Program-made: the position numbers and the translations under genes | Shown: in pieces, positions 1 to 6,608 of the stretch | Layout: each line of letters begins with the position of its first letter | Position numbering within the stretch: the stretch's first letter is position 1 | Assembly: GCF_010730575.1 (NCBI RefSeq) | Contig: NZ_AP022614.1 | Span: forward strand, 2,852,001-2,916,000 | Reading direction: 5' to 3' | DNA length: 64,000 nucleotides | From: Mycobacterium parmense | GTDB taxonomy: Bacteria; Actinomycetota; Actinomycetes; Mycobacteriales; Mycobacteriaceae | The notes under the pieces: model-generated | The model's input: the letters and a program-made list of their open reading frames with translations, nothing else | Told to the model about the DNA's origin: nothing | The model's database searches: none

Positions 1-166
1 GCGGGCGTGCGCGGTGCGCCTGTCCGGGTGGGCGGTCGAGCGCAAGCGCCGCGCCGCACGCTGCTATCGCAGTCAGTTCGAGCCGGCCCCCGGAGAATCG
101 TCGCCCGTGCTGCCCGCGTTCGTGTTGCAGCGCCTCCTGGCGGTCGGCGAGGTCGTCTTCCGGTGA
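1..166 (+). CDS. PIG-L family deacetylase, C-terminal fragment (5' end outside window)
   Basis: An open frame enters from the left edge (first full codon at base 2) and stops with TGA at 164-166. The 54 visible residues contain KRRAARCYRSQF, followed by a Pro-Val-Leu-Pro stretch and a final EVVFR. This matches my memory of the C-terminal end of PIG-L/LmbE-type N-acetylglucosaminyl deacetylases. The metal-binding part of the domain lies outside the window, so the assignment rests on a short tail. The stop codon overlaps the GTG start of the methyltransferase downstream (GTGA), which implies translational coupling and probably joint action on a small glycoside or glycolipid. Confidence 0.6.
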   Translation, partial: RACAVRLSGWAVERKRRAARCYRSQFEPAPGESSPVLPAFVLQRLLAVGEVVFR

Positions 167-789
167 GCGCACGGCTCCCCGACGGCTACTTCGACGAGAT
201 GTACGCCGGGGCCGAGGATCCGTGGCAGTTGGCGACGCGGTGGTACGAGCAGCGCAAGTACGCCCTGACCATGGCCATGCTGCCGCACCCCCGCTACCGG
301 CACGCCTTCGAACCGGGCTGCTCGATCGGCACGCTCACCGCGCAGTTGGCCCGGCGCTGCGACCACGTCACCGCGGTCGACGTCGCCGCGTCGGCGCTGC
401 GCACCGCGGACGCCCGGCTGCGCGAAGCCGGCTGCCGCGACCGGGTGACCCTGAAGCGGGCCTCGATGGACCAGGCGTGGCCGGCCGGGCCCTACGACCT
501 GCTGGTGCTCAGCGAGGTCGCCTACTACCTGCGCGGCGACGCGCTGGCGGCGGTGCTGCGCGAAGAATGCCCACGGCTGCGGCCGGGCGCGGTCGTCGTC
601 GCCGCGCACTGGCGCCACGACGTGGCCGACTACCCGCTGACGGGCGACTCGGCGCACGCCGTCATCGCGCAGACCCCCGGGCTGACCCCGCTGGCGTGTT
701 ACCGCGACGACGACGTCGTCATCGAGATGTTCGACACCGGCGACGCCCGCTCGGTGGCGGCCCGCGAAGGGCTGCCCGGCGCGCGCTGA
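163..789 (+). CDS. NodS-like SAM-dependent methyltransferase
   Basis: A 208-residue protein of the class I SAM-dependent methyltransferase fold, closest in pattern to the NodS family, which N-methylates amino sugars. The N-terminus reads YFDEMYAGAEDPW, typical of this family. The SAM-binding motif I is EPGCSIGTLT near residue 50, followed by an acidic motif II (VTAVDVA). GTG at 163 is chosen because it overlaps the stop of the upstream PIG-L deacetylase (GTGA). The same frame is open further upstream, but that part only shadows the deacetylase. A deacetylase coupled to a NodS-type methyltransferase suggests successive deacetylation and methylation of an amino-sugar compound; the substrate is unknown. 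Confidence 0.8.
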   Translation: MSARLPDGYFDEMYAGAEDPWQLATRWYEQRKYALTMAMLPHPRYRHAFEPGCSIGTLTAQLARRCDHVTAVDVAASALRTADARLREAGCRDRVTLKRASMDQAWPAGPYDLLVLSEVAYYLRGDALAAVLREECPRLRPGAVVVAAHWRHDVADYPLTGDSAHAVIAQTPGLTPLACYRDDDVVIEMFDTGDARSVAAREGLPGAR

Positions 790-816
790 CCGTCCCTGAG
801 AAGCGGGCGTGAGCCG

Positions 817-1113
817 CTAGGCACGGCTGTCCCCGGTCCATCCGAGAGCGGCCATGCGTCGCTCGACACGCTCGATGTCGTCCGCGGAGGGCAGCTCGTG
901 GGTCACGCGGGTGATGGCTACCCCCACGTCGGCGCTGTCGATCGACGGGTGGTTACCGGCGGCGAGCCTGCCGATGACTGTCGGGATCTCGTCGTCTGAG
1001 ACGCGGCGCGGCAACAGGGCCAGCAGCGGGACGTAGCCGAGGGCCGGGGCTCCGGCGGGGTAACCCGCCCGGAAGAACGCCACGATGCTCGCCACCAGAG
1101 CGCGCAACCCCAT
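817..1113 (-). CDS. DUF3349 domain-containing protein
   Basis: A 98-residue protein of the small actinobacterial DUF3349 family, to which M. tuberculosis Rv0543c belongs. Visible hallmarks are the aromatic-rich N-terminal helix with AGYPAGAP, the LALLPRRVSDDEI segment, and the conserved end with the helix VERRMAALGW. There is no signal peptide or membrane segment, so it is probably a cytosolic helical protein. It stands alone on the minus strand, convergent with the methyltransferase. The function of the family is unknown. Confidence 0.8.
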   Translation of the reverse strand: MGLRALVASIVAFFRAGYPAGAPALGYVPLLALLPRRVSDDEIPTVIGRLAAGNHPSIDSADVGVAITRVTHELPSADDIERVERRMAALGWTGDSRA

Positions 1114-1224
1114 CTCTCACCTCGCTAACCCACCGCACGTTACCCATCGGTGCAGGTTGCTGCCAGGGATAGCCGGGCGTGGCGGTTTGAAACATCGCCG
1201 GTGCGCACAGACCGCCCGGCGCAG

Positions 1225-1246
1225 AAAAAAGGGGGCCCGGCCCCCC
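1225..1246 (-). terminator. Rho-independent terminator of the CsbD-like gene
   Basis: Read on the minus strand, a GC-only hairpin of the form GGGGGCC...GGGCCCCC is followed directly by six T residues (the A run at 1225-1230 on the plus strand). It lies 26 bases beyond the stop codon at 1273. A hairpin with an intact U-tract is uncommon in mycobacteria, which makes this a clear case. Confidence 0.75.
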
Positions 1247-1272
1247 GTTGGACCGGACACCCCGCGTCAGAA

Positions 1273-1509
1273 CTACTGATTTTCCTTCTGACGTTCTTCG
1301 GCCGCCTTCGCGCCGGCGCGCGCCGACTCGGCCTCGGCTTCCTTCTTGCCGGCGTCGCGTTGGGCGTCGGCCTTGTCCTGTTGCGCCTGGCCCTCTTCGA
1401 CCAGGTCGTCGCGACCGGCGACCGTGCCGCCGACCTCTTTGAGCTTGCCCTTCACGCCCTCGACGGCGCCCTTCACGGCTTCCTGCGGACCGCTCTTGTC
1501 GTCTCCCAC
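1273..1509 (-). CDS. CsbD-like / microaggregate-binding-type stress protein
   Basis: A 78-residue, highly charged and low-complexity protein rich in Ala, Glu, Lys, Gln and Asp. The N-terminal part has the pattern VKGAVEGVKGKLKEVGG followed by a 'GRDDL..EGQAQQ' stretch, as in CsbD-type general stress proteins and the mycobacterial 'microaggregate-binding protein 1' annotation. The C-terminal half is a continuous predicted helix of Ala/Glu/Lys repeats. GTG at 1509 is chosen because a Shine-Dalgarno sequence (AAAGGGAGG) sits seven bases upstream on the minus strand; longer in-frame starts lack one. It is probably a soluble, intrinsically disordered stress protein of unknown mechanism. Confidence 0.7.
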   Translation of the reverse strand: MGDDKSGPQEAVKGAVEGVKGKLKEVGGTVAGRDDLVEEGQAQQDKADAQRDAGKKEAEAESARAGAKAAEERQKENQ

Positions 1510-1714
1510 GAGTCGACCTCCCTTTGGTTGTGGCTTGCACTTGCCCGGTGTCGGGAATCGGCTCCGGGCATGCACCAGACGGCTTCCCGCCCGGCGCGCG
1601 ATCAAACACCCCGGCACGGCCGATCCGGGTCACGTGTGTTCGGCACGACATGTCCGTTTGAAGTCAGCGATGACGGGTACCAACGGATCCCGACTACGGA
1701 AGCGGGTGAGTTCA

Positions 1715-2497
1715 GTGACCACCATCGCCGTGCTGGGGGCAACCGGCACCGCCGGGGTGCGAGTCGTCGCCCGGCTGAGGGCCCGCGGATACCCGGTGGT
1801 CGAGGTTTCCCGCGGACACGGCGTCGACCTGGTGTCCGGGCAGGGCCTGTCCCAGGCGCTCGACGGTGTGGACCTGGCGATCGATGTGTCCAATCCCCGG
1901 CCCGAGGACAGGTTCTCCGACTTCACCCAGACGCTGGTCGCCGCCTCGCGCAACATCGTCGGCGCCTGCGCGGCCCACGAGGTGCAGCGGTTGGTGGTGT
2001 CGACGATCGACAGCATCGACGACCCGGTGTTCGACGGTGACCCCTATTACGAGGGCAAGCGGGCCGCCAAGGCGATCTTCCTCGACGCTCCGGTGGCGAC
2101 CACGATCGTGAAATCGACGCAGTGGTATGAGTCCGCGACCGATCCCGCCACGGTGAGCGGCGACGAGGAGGAGGTGACCGTCCAGGATCTGCTGATCCAG
2201 CCCATCGCCGCCGACACCGTCGCCGACGTGCTGGTCGAGACGGCCCTGGGCCAGACACACAAGCCGTGCGCCATCACCGGACCCGAGGCCATCCGGCTTC
2301 CGGAGCTGACGTCGAAGGTACTCGCGCTGCACGGCGACAGCCGCCGTGTGCGTCCGGTCCCGCCGCCCATCGCCGGACTCGCCACCGGTGCGCTGCTGGC
2401 ATCGGCCCAGGCGATCGTCGTCGGCCCCGACGTCGACACGTGGCTGGCGACGTGCGCGGCGACCACAACCGATACCGCGTGTCACCAAAGCCGGTAA
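1715..2497 (+). CDS. NAD(P)-binding Rossmann protein, NmrA-like/atypical SDR
   Basis: A 260-residue protein opening with the Rossmann nucleotide-binding motif TIAVLGATGTAG (GxxGxxG), followed by a beta-strand acidic region. The later segments DVSNPRP and LVVSTIDSID, and YYEGKRAAK, resemble the YxxxK-like and substrate regions of atypical SDRs of the NmrA/NAD-dependent epimerase group. No membrane segment is seen. GTG at 1715 fits the start of the Rossmann fold; an upstream ATG at 1670 is possible. Similar mycobacterial proteins are annotated as nucleoside-diphosphate-sugar epimerase-like or NAD(P)H-binding. Redox sensing or a reductase role is an inference only. Confidence 0.7.
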   Translation: MTTIAVLGATGTAGVRVVARLRARGYPVVEVSRGHGVDLVSGQGLSQALDGVDLAIDVSNPRPEDRFSDFTQTLVAASRNIVGACAAHEVQRLVVSTIDSIDDPVFDGDPYYEGKRAAKAIFLDAPVATTIVKSTQWYESATDPATVSGDEEEVTVQDLLIQPIAADTVADVLVETALGQTHKPCAITGPEAIRLPELTSKVLALHGDSRRVRPVPPPIAGLATGALLASAQAIVVGPDVDTWLATCAATTTDTACHQSR

Positions 2498-2859
2498 GCG
2501 AAGCGGACTCGCGGTGTGGCGGGGCCAGGAAACGAAAGCCGCCCGGTTTGCAAAACCCGCCGCACCGTTCTGTGATCGATTGCGAAGGCGCACAATTGGA
2601 GTCTCATCACGACCGTGAACGTTCGGGTCGCAGGTCACAATCGCGTCACGATTTCATAAGGATCGGGCGTGTTCCTTAAGAAGCGTCGCGCATATCGAAC
2701 GAAAGTCGTTGCAATGCTTGGCAAATCGTCCACGATCCCGCGATCCGGATACGCACGTTCGTTGTCAGCGAACGCCGCCCGCGCCGACTTCGGCTACGTT
2801 GGGCTTCGAGGACCGGGAGCCTCTCTGCAGCATCAATCAATTCGAAGGACACACTGATC
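2498..2859. other. Intergenic region upstream of the haemophore gene
   Basis: 362 bases with no convincing reading frame. The composition drops toward AT in the middle (TTTCATAAGG, TTCCTTAAG), as in a promoter region. A ribosome-binding site (GAAGGA) sits nine bases before the ATG at 2860. I see no terminator, riboswitch or RNA gene. Confidence 0.5.
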
Positions 2860-3258
2860 ATGAAAATCAGCAGTAACGTCGCGCGCCGGCGGGTGGCCGG
2901 CGTCAGTGCCGGCTGTCTGCTCGGGGGCGTGGCCATGGGGATCGCCGGCGCGCCCTCGGCGGCCGCAGCGCCCGACTGCAGTCCCGGCGGCGTGAACGCC
3001 ACCGTGTCGTCGGTGGAAGGCACGGCGCAGCAGTACCTCGCGGCGCACCCCGATGCCAACCAGGTGGTCACGGCCGCTTACGGTCAGCCGCGTCCGCAGG
3101 CGGAGTCGAGCCTGCGCGGCTACTTCACCGCTCACCCGCAGGAATACAACGACCTGCGCGGCATCCTGTCGCCGATCGGCGACACCGAGCGGCAGTGCAA
3201 CGTCACAGCGCTGCCGCCCTACCTGGAATCGGCCTACCAGGAGTTCATGGCCGGCTGA
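2860..3258 (+). CDS. Secreted haem-binding protein (haemophore, Rv0203-like)
   Basis: A 132-residue exported protein. Residues 1-38 form a Sec signal peptide: a positive start (KISSNVARRR), a hydrophobic core, and an AAA-rich cleavage region ending near SAAAAPD. The mature part has two Cys (in DCSPG and RQCNV) and the sequence YLAAHPDANQVVTAAY with GYFTAHPQEYNDLRGI, the repeated 'AHPxxxxxL' pattern of the mycobacterial haemophore-like family that includes Rv0203. Family members bind haem outside the cytoplasm and pass it to MmpL3/MmpL11. No mmpL gene is adjacent here. It is monocistronic, followed by a strong hairpin terminator. Confidence 0.8.
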   Translation: MKISSNVARRRVAGVSAGCLLGGVAMGIAGAPSAAAAPDCSPGGVNATVSSVEGTAQQYLAAHPDANQVVTAAYGQPRPQAESSLRGYFTAHPQEYNDLRGILSPIGDTERQCNVTALPPYLESAYQEFMAG

Positions 3259-3270
3259 TATCCCGCCGAC

Positions 3271-3302
3271 AACGACCCGCCACAACGCCGTGGCGGGTCG
3301 TT
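3271..3302 (+). terminator. Hairpin terminator after the haemophore gene
   Basis: A perfect 13-bp inverted repeat (AACGACCCGCCAC ... GTGGCGGGTCGTT) with a six-base loop starts 12 bases after the haemophore stop codon. Only a weak T-rich tail follows (TCTGCGTTT), a common form of mycobacterial terminator. Confidence 0.75.
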
Positions 3303-3393
3303 CTGCGTTTCGCGGCGCGGCACCCACGTGTGAACCCCCCGCGCGGCGGGTAATTGTCCAGTCAGCGAAAGGGACTGGGGCTGGAGGTCAGGA

Positions 3394-4449
3394 ATGCGGC
3401 TGCGTCGCAGCGTTCTCAGCAAGCCGGGGATCGCGCGCAAGCGCCGGGGCAAGGGTTTCGCCTACTACGGGCCCGACGGCGATCCCCTCGCCGACCCGGA
3501 TGCCGTGCAGCGCATCAAGGAACTCGTCATCCCGCCGGCGTGGAAGAAGGTCTGGATCTCACCGCATTCCAACGACCACATCCAGGCCGTCGGCGTCGAC
3601 GCGGCGGGGCGCCGGCAGTACCTGTACCACACGGCGTGGCAGCAGGAGCGTGCCGAGGAGAAGTTCGACCGCGTGCTCGAGCTCTCCACCCGGCTGCCGG
3701 CGCTGCGCCTCGAGGTCGCAGAAGACCTGGCGCGCAAGGGATTGACCCGCAGACGGGTGCTGGCGCTGGCGCTGCGGCTGCTCGATCGCGGCTATTTCCG
3801 CGCCGGGGGCGAACAGTACGCCGAGGAGCACGAGTCCTACGGCCTGGCCACGCTGCTCTGCGAGCATGTGACCGTGCGGCGCGACGCCGTGGCCTTCGAC
3901 TTCCCCGCCAAGAGCGGGGTGCGGCGCACGGTCGAGATCGAGGACCAGGAGGTGGTGCGCGCGGTCCGCGCGCTGAGCCGACGGCCCGAATGTACCGGGC
4001 GACTCCTGGCGTGCCGCACCTCTTCCGGCTGGGTCGACCTGCGATCCGACGACCTCAACGCCCGGTTCAAGGAACTCGTGGGCGACGAGTTCACCGTCAA
4101 GGATCTGCGGACCTGGCACGGGACCGTGCTGGCCGCCGCGGCGTTCGTGGACGCCGACCCGCCCGTTTCGGAGCGGGTGATCAAGCGCGTCGAGTCCGCG
4201 GTGATGAAGGAGGTGGCCGCAGGCCTCGGCAATACCCCCGCGGTGGCGCGCGGCTCCTATGTGGATCCCCGCGTGGTGTCCGCCTACGAACAGGGGTTGA
4301 CCATCGCCGCGGCTGCGCGCCGTGCCGAACGCGCCCGCGAACCCGCGGTGGCGCAGGAGATTCTGGAGAAGGCGACCCGGATGCTGATCCGGCGGGTGGC
4401 CAGAGGCGACACCGCATCCGGACCGTCGGCGCTACCCAGAAGCGCGTGA
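3394..4449 (+). CDS. DNA topoisomerase IB (poxvirus-type)
   Basis: A 351-residue type IB topoisomerase, which relaxes supercoils through a 3'-phosphotyrosyl intermediate. The N-terminal small domain (residues 1-95, GKGFAYYGP, IPPAWKKVWI) precedes the catalytic domain. Catalytic residues visible are Arg136 (FRAGGEQY), the KDLRTWHGT motif with Arg239 and His242, and the nucleophile Tyr289 in GSYVDPRVV. Length and motif order match the bacterial members of the poxvirus-like family. ATG at 3394 has a good ribosome-binding site (CTGGAGGTCAGG). It is a single gene with no operon partner; the gaps on both sides suggest an independent transcript. Mycobacteria rely mainly on TopA and gyrase, so this is an accessory enzyme. 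Confidence 0.9.
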   Translation: MRLRRSVLSKPGIARKRRGKGFAYYGPDGDPLADPDAVQRIKELVIPPAWKKVWISPHSNDHIQAVGVDAAGRRQYLYHTAWQQERAEEKFDRVLELSTRLPALRLEVAEDLARKGLTRRRVLALALRLLDRGYFRAGGEQYAEEHESYGLATLLCEHVTVRRDAVAFDFPAKSGVRRTVEIEDQEVVRAVRALSRRPECTGRLLACRTSSGWVDLRSDDLNARFKELVGDEFTVKDLRTWHGTVLAAAAFVDADPPVSERVIKRVESAVMKEVAAGLGNTPAVARGSYVDPRVVSAYEQGLTIAAAARRAERAREPAVAQEILEKATRMLIRRVARGDTASGPSALPRSA

Positions 4450-4773
4450 CAGGCGGGGGGTGCCGTCCGCCGAAGTCGAGGCGGCGCGGCACACGAACAG
4501 CGCCCAGTCGCAACCAATCGCGACCGCTCTGCGGCAAACTATGGGGCGGCCTTCGACAGGTTGCCGGATCACCGCGTTGCGCGCGGCGGGGCTGACCTGC
4601 CTGGGAAACGCTACGCCGCAGGGGTTTTGAGGTCGGCCGGGCGGTCCGCGCCGGGCGAGGGAGTTCAGACGAATAACGCCGGTGATTGCGGGTACGCCCC
4701 CGACAGCGTGAGGTCGGTCCGCGCTGCGCTTTGACCTCGTGCCATTGCCGCCTGACCACCTAGGAGGGTACGA
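4450..4773. other. Intergenic region upstream of the ThDP oxidase gene
   Basis: 324 bases without a supportable gene. An imperfect GGCGG/CCGCC stem just after the topoisomerase gene (about 4452-4475) could act as a weak terminator. A very good Shine-Dalgarno sequence (AGGAGG) precedes the ATG at 4774. No DosR-like box was found. Confidence 0.45.
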
Positions 4774-6567
4774 ATGTCCAAACCAACCGTGGGTGACTAC
4801 CTGCTCGAGCGGCTGCGCGCGTGGGACGTGCAGCACGTGTTCGGCTATCCCGGCGACGGGATCAACGGGATCCTCGCCGCGTGGGGCCGCGCAGACAACA
4901 ATCCGCAGTTCATCCAGTCGCGCCACGAGGAGATGAGCGCCTTCGAAGCGGTGGGTTACGCCAAGTTCACCGGGCGCGTCGGAATCTGCACGGCCACCTC
5001 GGGCCCCGGCGCGATCCATCTCCTCAACGGCCTCTACGACGCCAAGCTGGACCACGTCCCGGTGGTGGCCATCGTCGGGCAGACCAACCGCACCGCCATG
5101 GGCGGCAGCTACCAGCAGGAGGTCGACCTGCTGAGCCTGTACAAGGACGTCGCCAGCGACTACGTCCAGATGGTCACGGTCCCCGAGCAATTGCCCAACG
5201 TGCTGGACCGCGCGATCCGGGTCGCGATGACGCAGCGGGCCCCGACGGCGCTGATCATCCCGAGCGACGTCCAGGAGCTGCCGTACTCGCCGCCCGAGCA
5301 CGCCTTCAAGATGGTGCCCTCAAGCCTCGGCATCGAATACCCGTCGATCGCGCCGGATGATGCCGCCGTCGCCCGCGCGGCCGAGGTGCTCAACTCGGGC
5401 AAGAAGGTCGCCATCCTGGCGGGCACCGGCGCGCGCGGCGCGCACGCCGAGCTGGCCGAAGTGGCCGACCTGCTCGGCGCGGGAGCGGCCAAGGCCCTGC
5501 TGGGCAAAGACGTGCTCTCCGACGAACTGCCGTGGGTCACCGGTTCGATCGGGTTGCTGGGCACTCGGCCCAGCTACGAGTTGATGCGCGACTGCGACAC
5601 GCTGCTCACCGTCGGCTCGAGCTTCCCCTACACGCAGTTCCTGCCGGAGTTCGACCAGTGCCGCGCGGTGCAGATCGACATCGACGGCCGGTTCATCGGG
5701 ATGCGGTACCCCTACGAGGTCAACCTGGTCTCAGACGCGAAAACCGCACTGCGCGCCCTGATCCCGCAGCTGCGCCGCAAGGAGGACAGGTCGTGGCGGG
5801 AGACCATCGAGAAGAACGTGGCCCGCTGGTGGGAGACCATGGACAAGGAGGCCCACGTCAGCGCCGACCCCATCAACCCGATGCGGCTGTACTCCGAGCT
5901 CTCCCCGAAGCTGCCCGACGACGCGATCGTGACCGCCGACTCCGGGTCCGCGGCCAACTGGTACGCGCGCAACCTGCGCTTCCGCGGCGACATGAGGGGC
6001 TCGCTGTCCGGCACGCTGGCCACCATGGGTCCCGGCGTCCCGTACGCGATCGGCGCCAAGTTCGGCAACCCGCGACGGCCGGTCATCGCCTTCGTCGGCG
6101 ACGGCGCCATGCAGATGAACGGCATGGCCGAGCTGATCACGATCAAGCGGTACTGGCGCGAGTGGGAGGACCCGCGCCTGGTCGTGGCGATCCTGCACAA
6201 CAACGACCTCAACCAGGTCACCTGGGAGATGCGCGCTATGGCAGGGGCGCCGAAATTCCATGAATCGCAGGCGCTTCCGGATGTCGACTTCGCGGCCTTC
6301 GCGGCGAGCCTGGGCCTGAACGCGATGGCCATCAAGGACCCCGAAGAACTGGGCGACGCCTGGCGCAACGCGCTGTCGGCCGACCGCCCCACCGTGCTGG
6401 ACGTCTTCACCGACCCCAACATGCCGCCGATCCCGCCGCACGCCACCTGGGACCAGTTCAAGGCGGCCACCACCGCCGTGCTCTCCGGTGACGAGGACCG
6501 CGTCGGCTTCGTCAAGGTCGGGCTCAAGACCAAAGCGCAGGAGTTCCTGCCGCACAAGAAGAGCTGA
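4774..6567 (+). CDS. ThDP-dependent enzyme, pyruvate oxidase / acetolactate synthase-like
   Basis: A 597-residue thiamine-diphosphate enzyme with three domains: PYR domain (about 1-175, with the cofactor-activating Glu in SRHEEMSAFEA), central domain (about 200-330, TGARGAHAE), and PP domain (about 385-560). The PP domain carries the Mg/ThDP motif GDGAMQMN ... HNNDLNQ. Length and layout fit pyruvate oxidases and the wider POX/ALS family. The likely reaction is oxidative decarboxylation of pyruvate to acetate, though another 2-oxoacid is possible. It starts behind a strong AGGAGG and is followed after 41 bases by a FAD/Fe-S D-lactate-dehydrogenase-like gene on the same strand, which suggests a lactate to pyruvate to acetate route. 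Confidence 0.85.
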   Translation: MSKPTVGDYLLERLRAWDVQHVFGYPGDGINGILAAWGRADNNPQFIQSRHEEMSAFEAVGYAKFTGRVGICTATSGPGAIHLLNGLYDAKLDHVPVVAIVGQTNRTAMGGSYQQEVDLLSLYKDVASDYVQMVTVPEQLPNVLDRAIRVAMTQRAPTALIIPSDVQELPYSPPEHAFKMVPSSLGIEYPSIAPDDAAVARAAEVLNSGKKVAILAGTGARGAHAELAEVADLLGAGAAKALLGKDVLSDELPWVTGSIGLLGTRPSYELMRDCDTLLTVGSSFPYTQFLPEFDQCRAVQIDIDGRFIGMRYPYEVNLVSDAKTALRALIPQLRRKEDRSWRETIEKNVARWWETMDKEAHVSADPINPMRLYSELSPKLPDDAIVTADSGSAANWYARNLRFRGDMRGSLSGTLATMGPGVPYAIGAKFGNPRRPVIAFVGDGAMQMNGMAELITIKRYWREWEDPRLVVAILHNNDLNQVTWEMRAMAGAPKFHESQALPDVDFAAFAASLGLNAMAIKDPEELGDAWRNALSADRPTVLDVFTDPNMPPIPPHATWDQFKAATTAVLSGDEDRVGFVKVGLKTKAQEFLPHKKS

Positions 6568-6608
6568 TCGGTGGCCGGCAAACAACCAGAACTCGACGGA
6601 GAGTTGGC

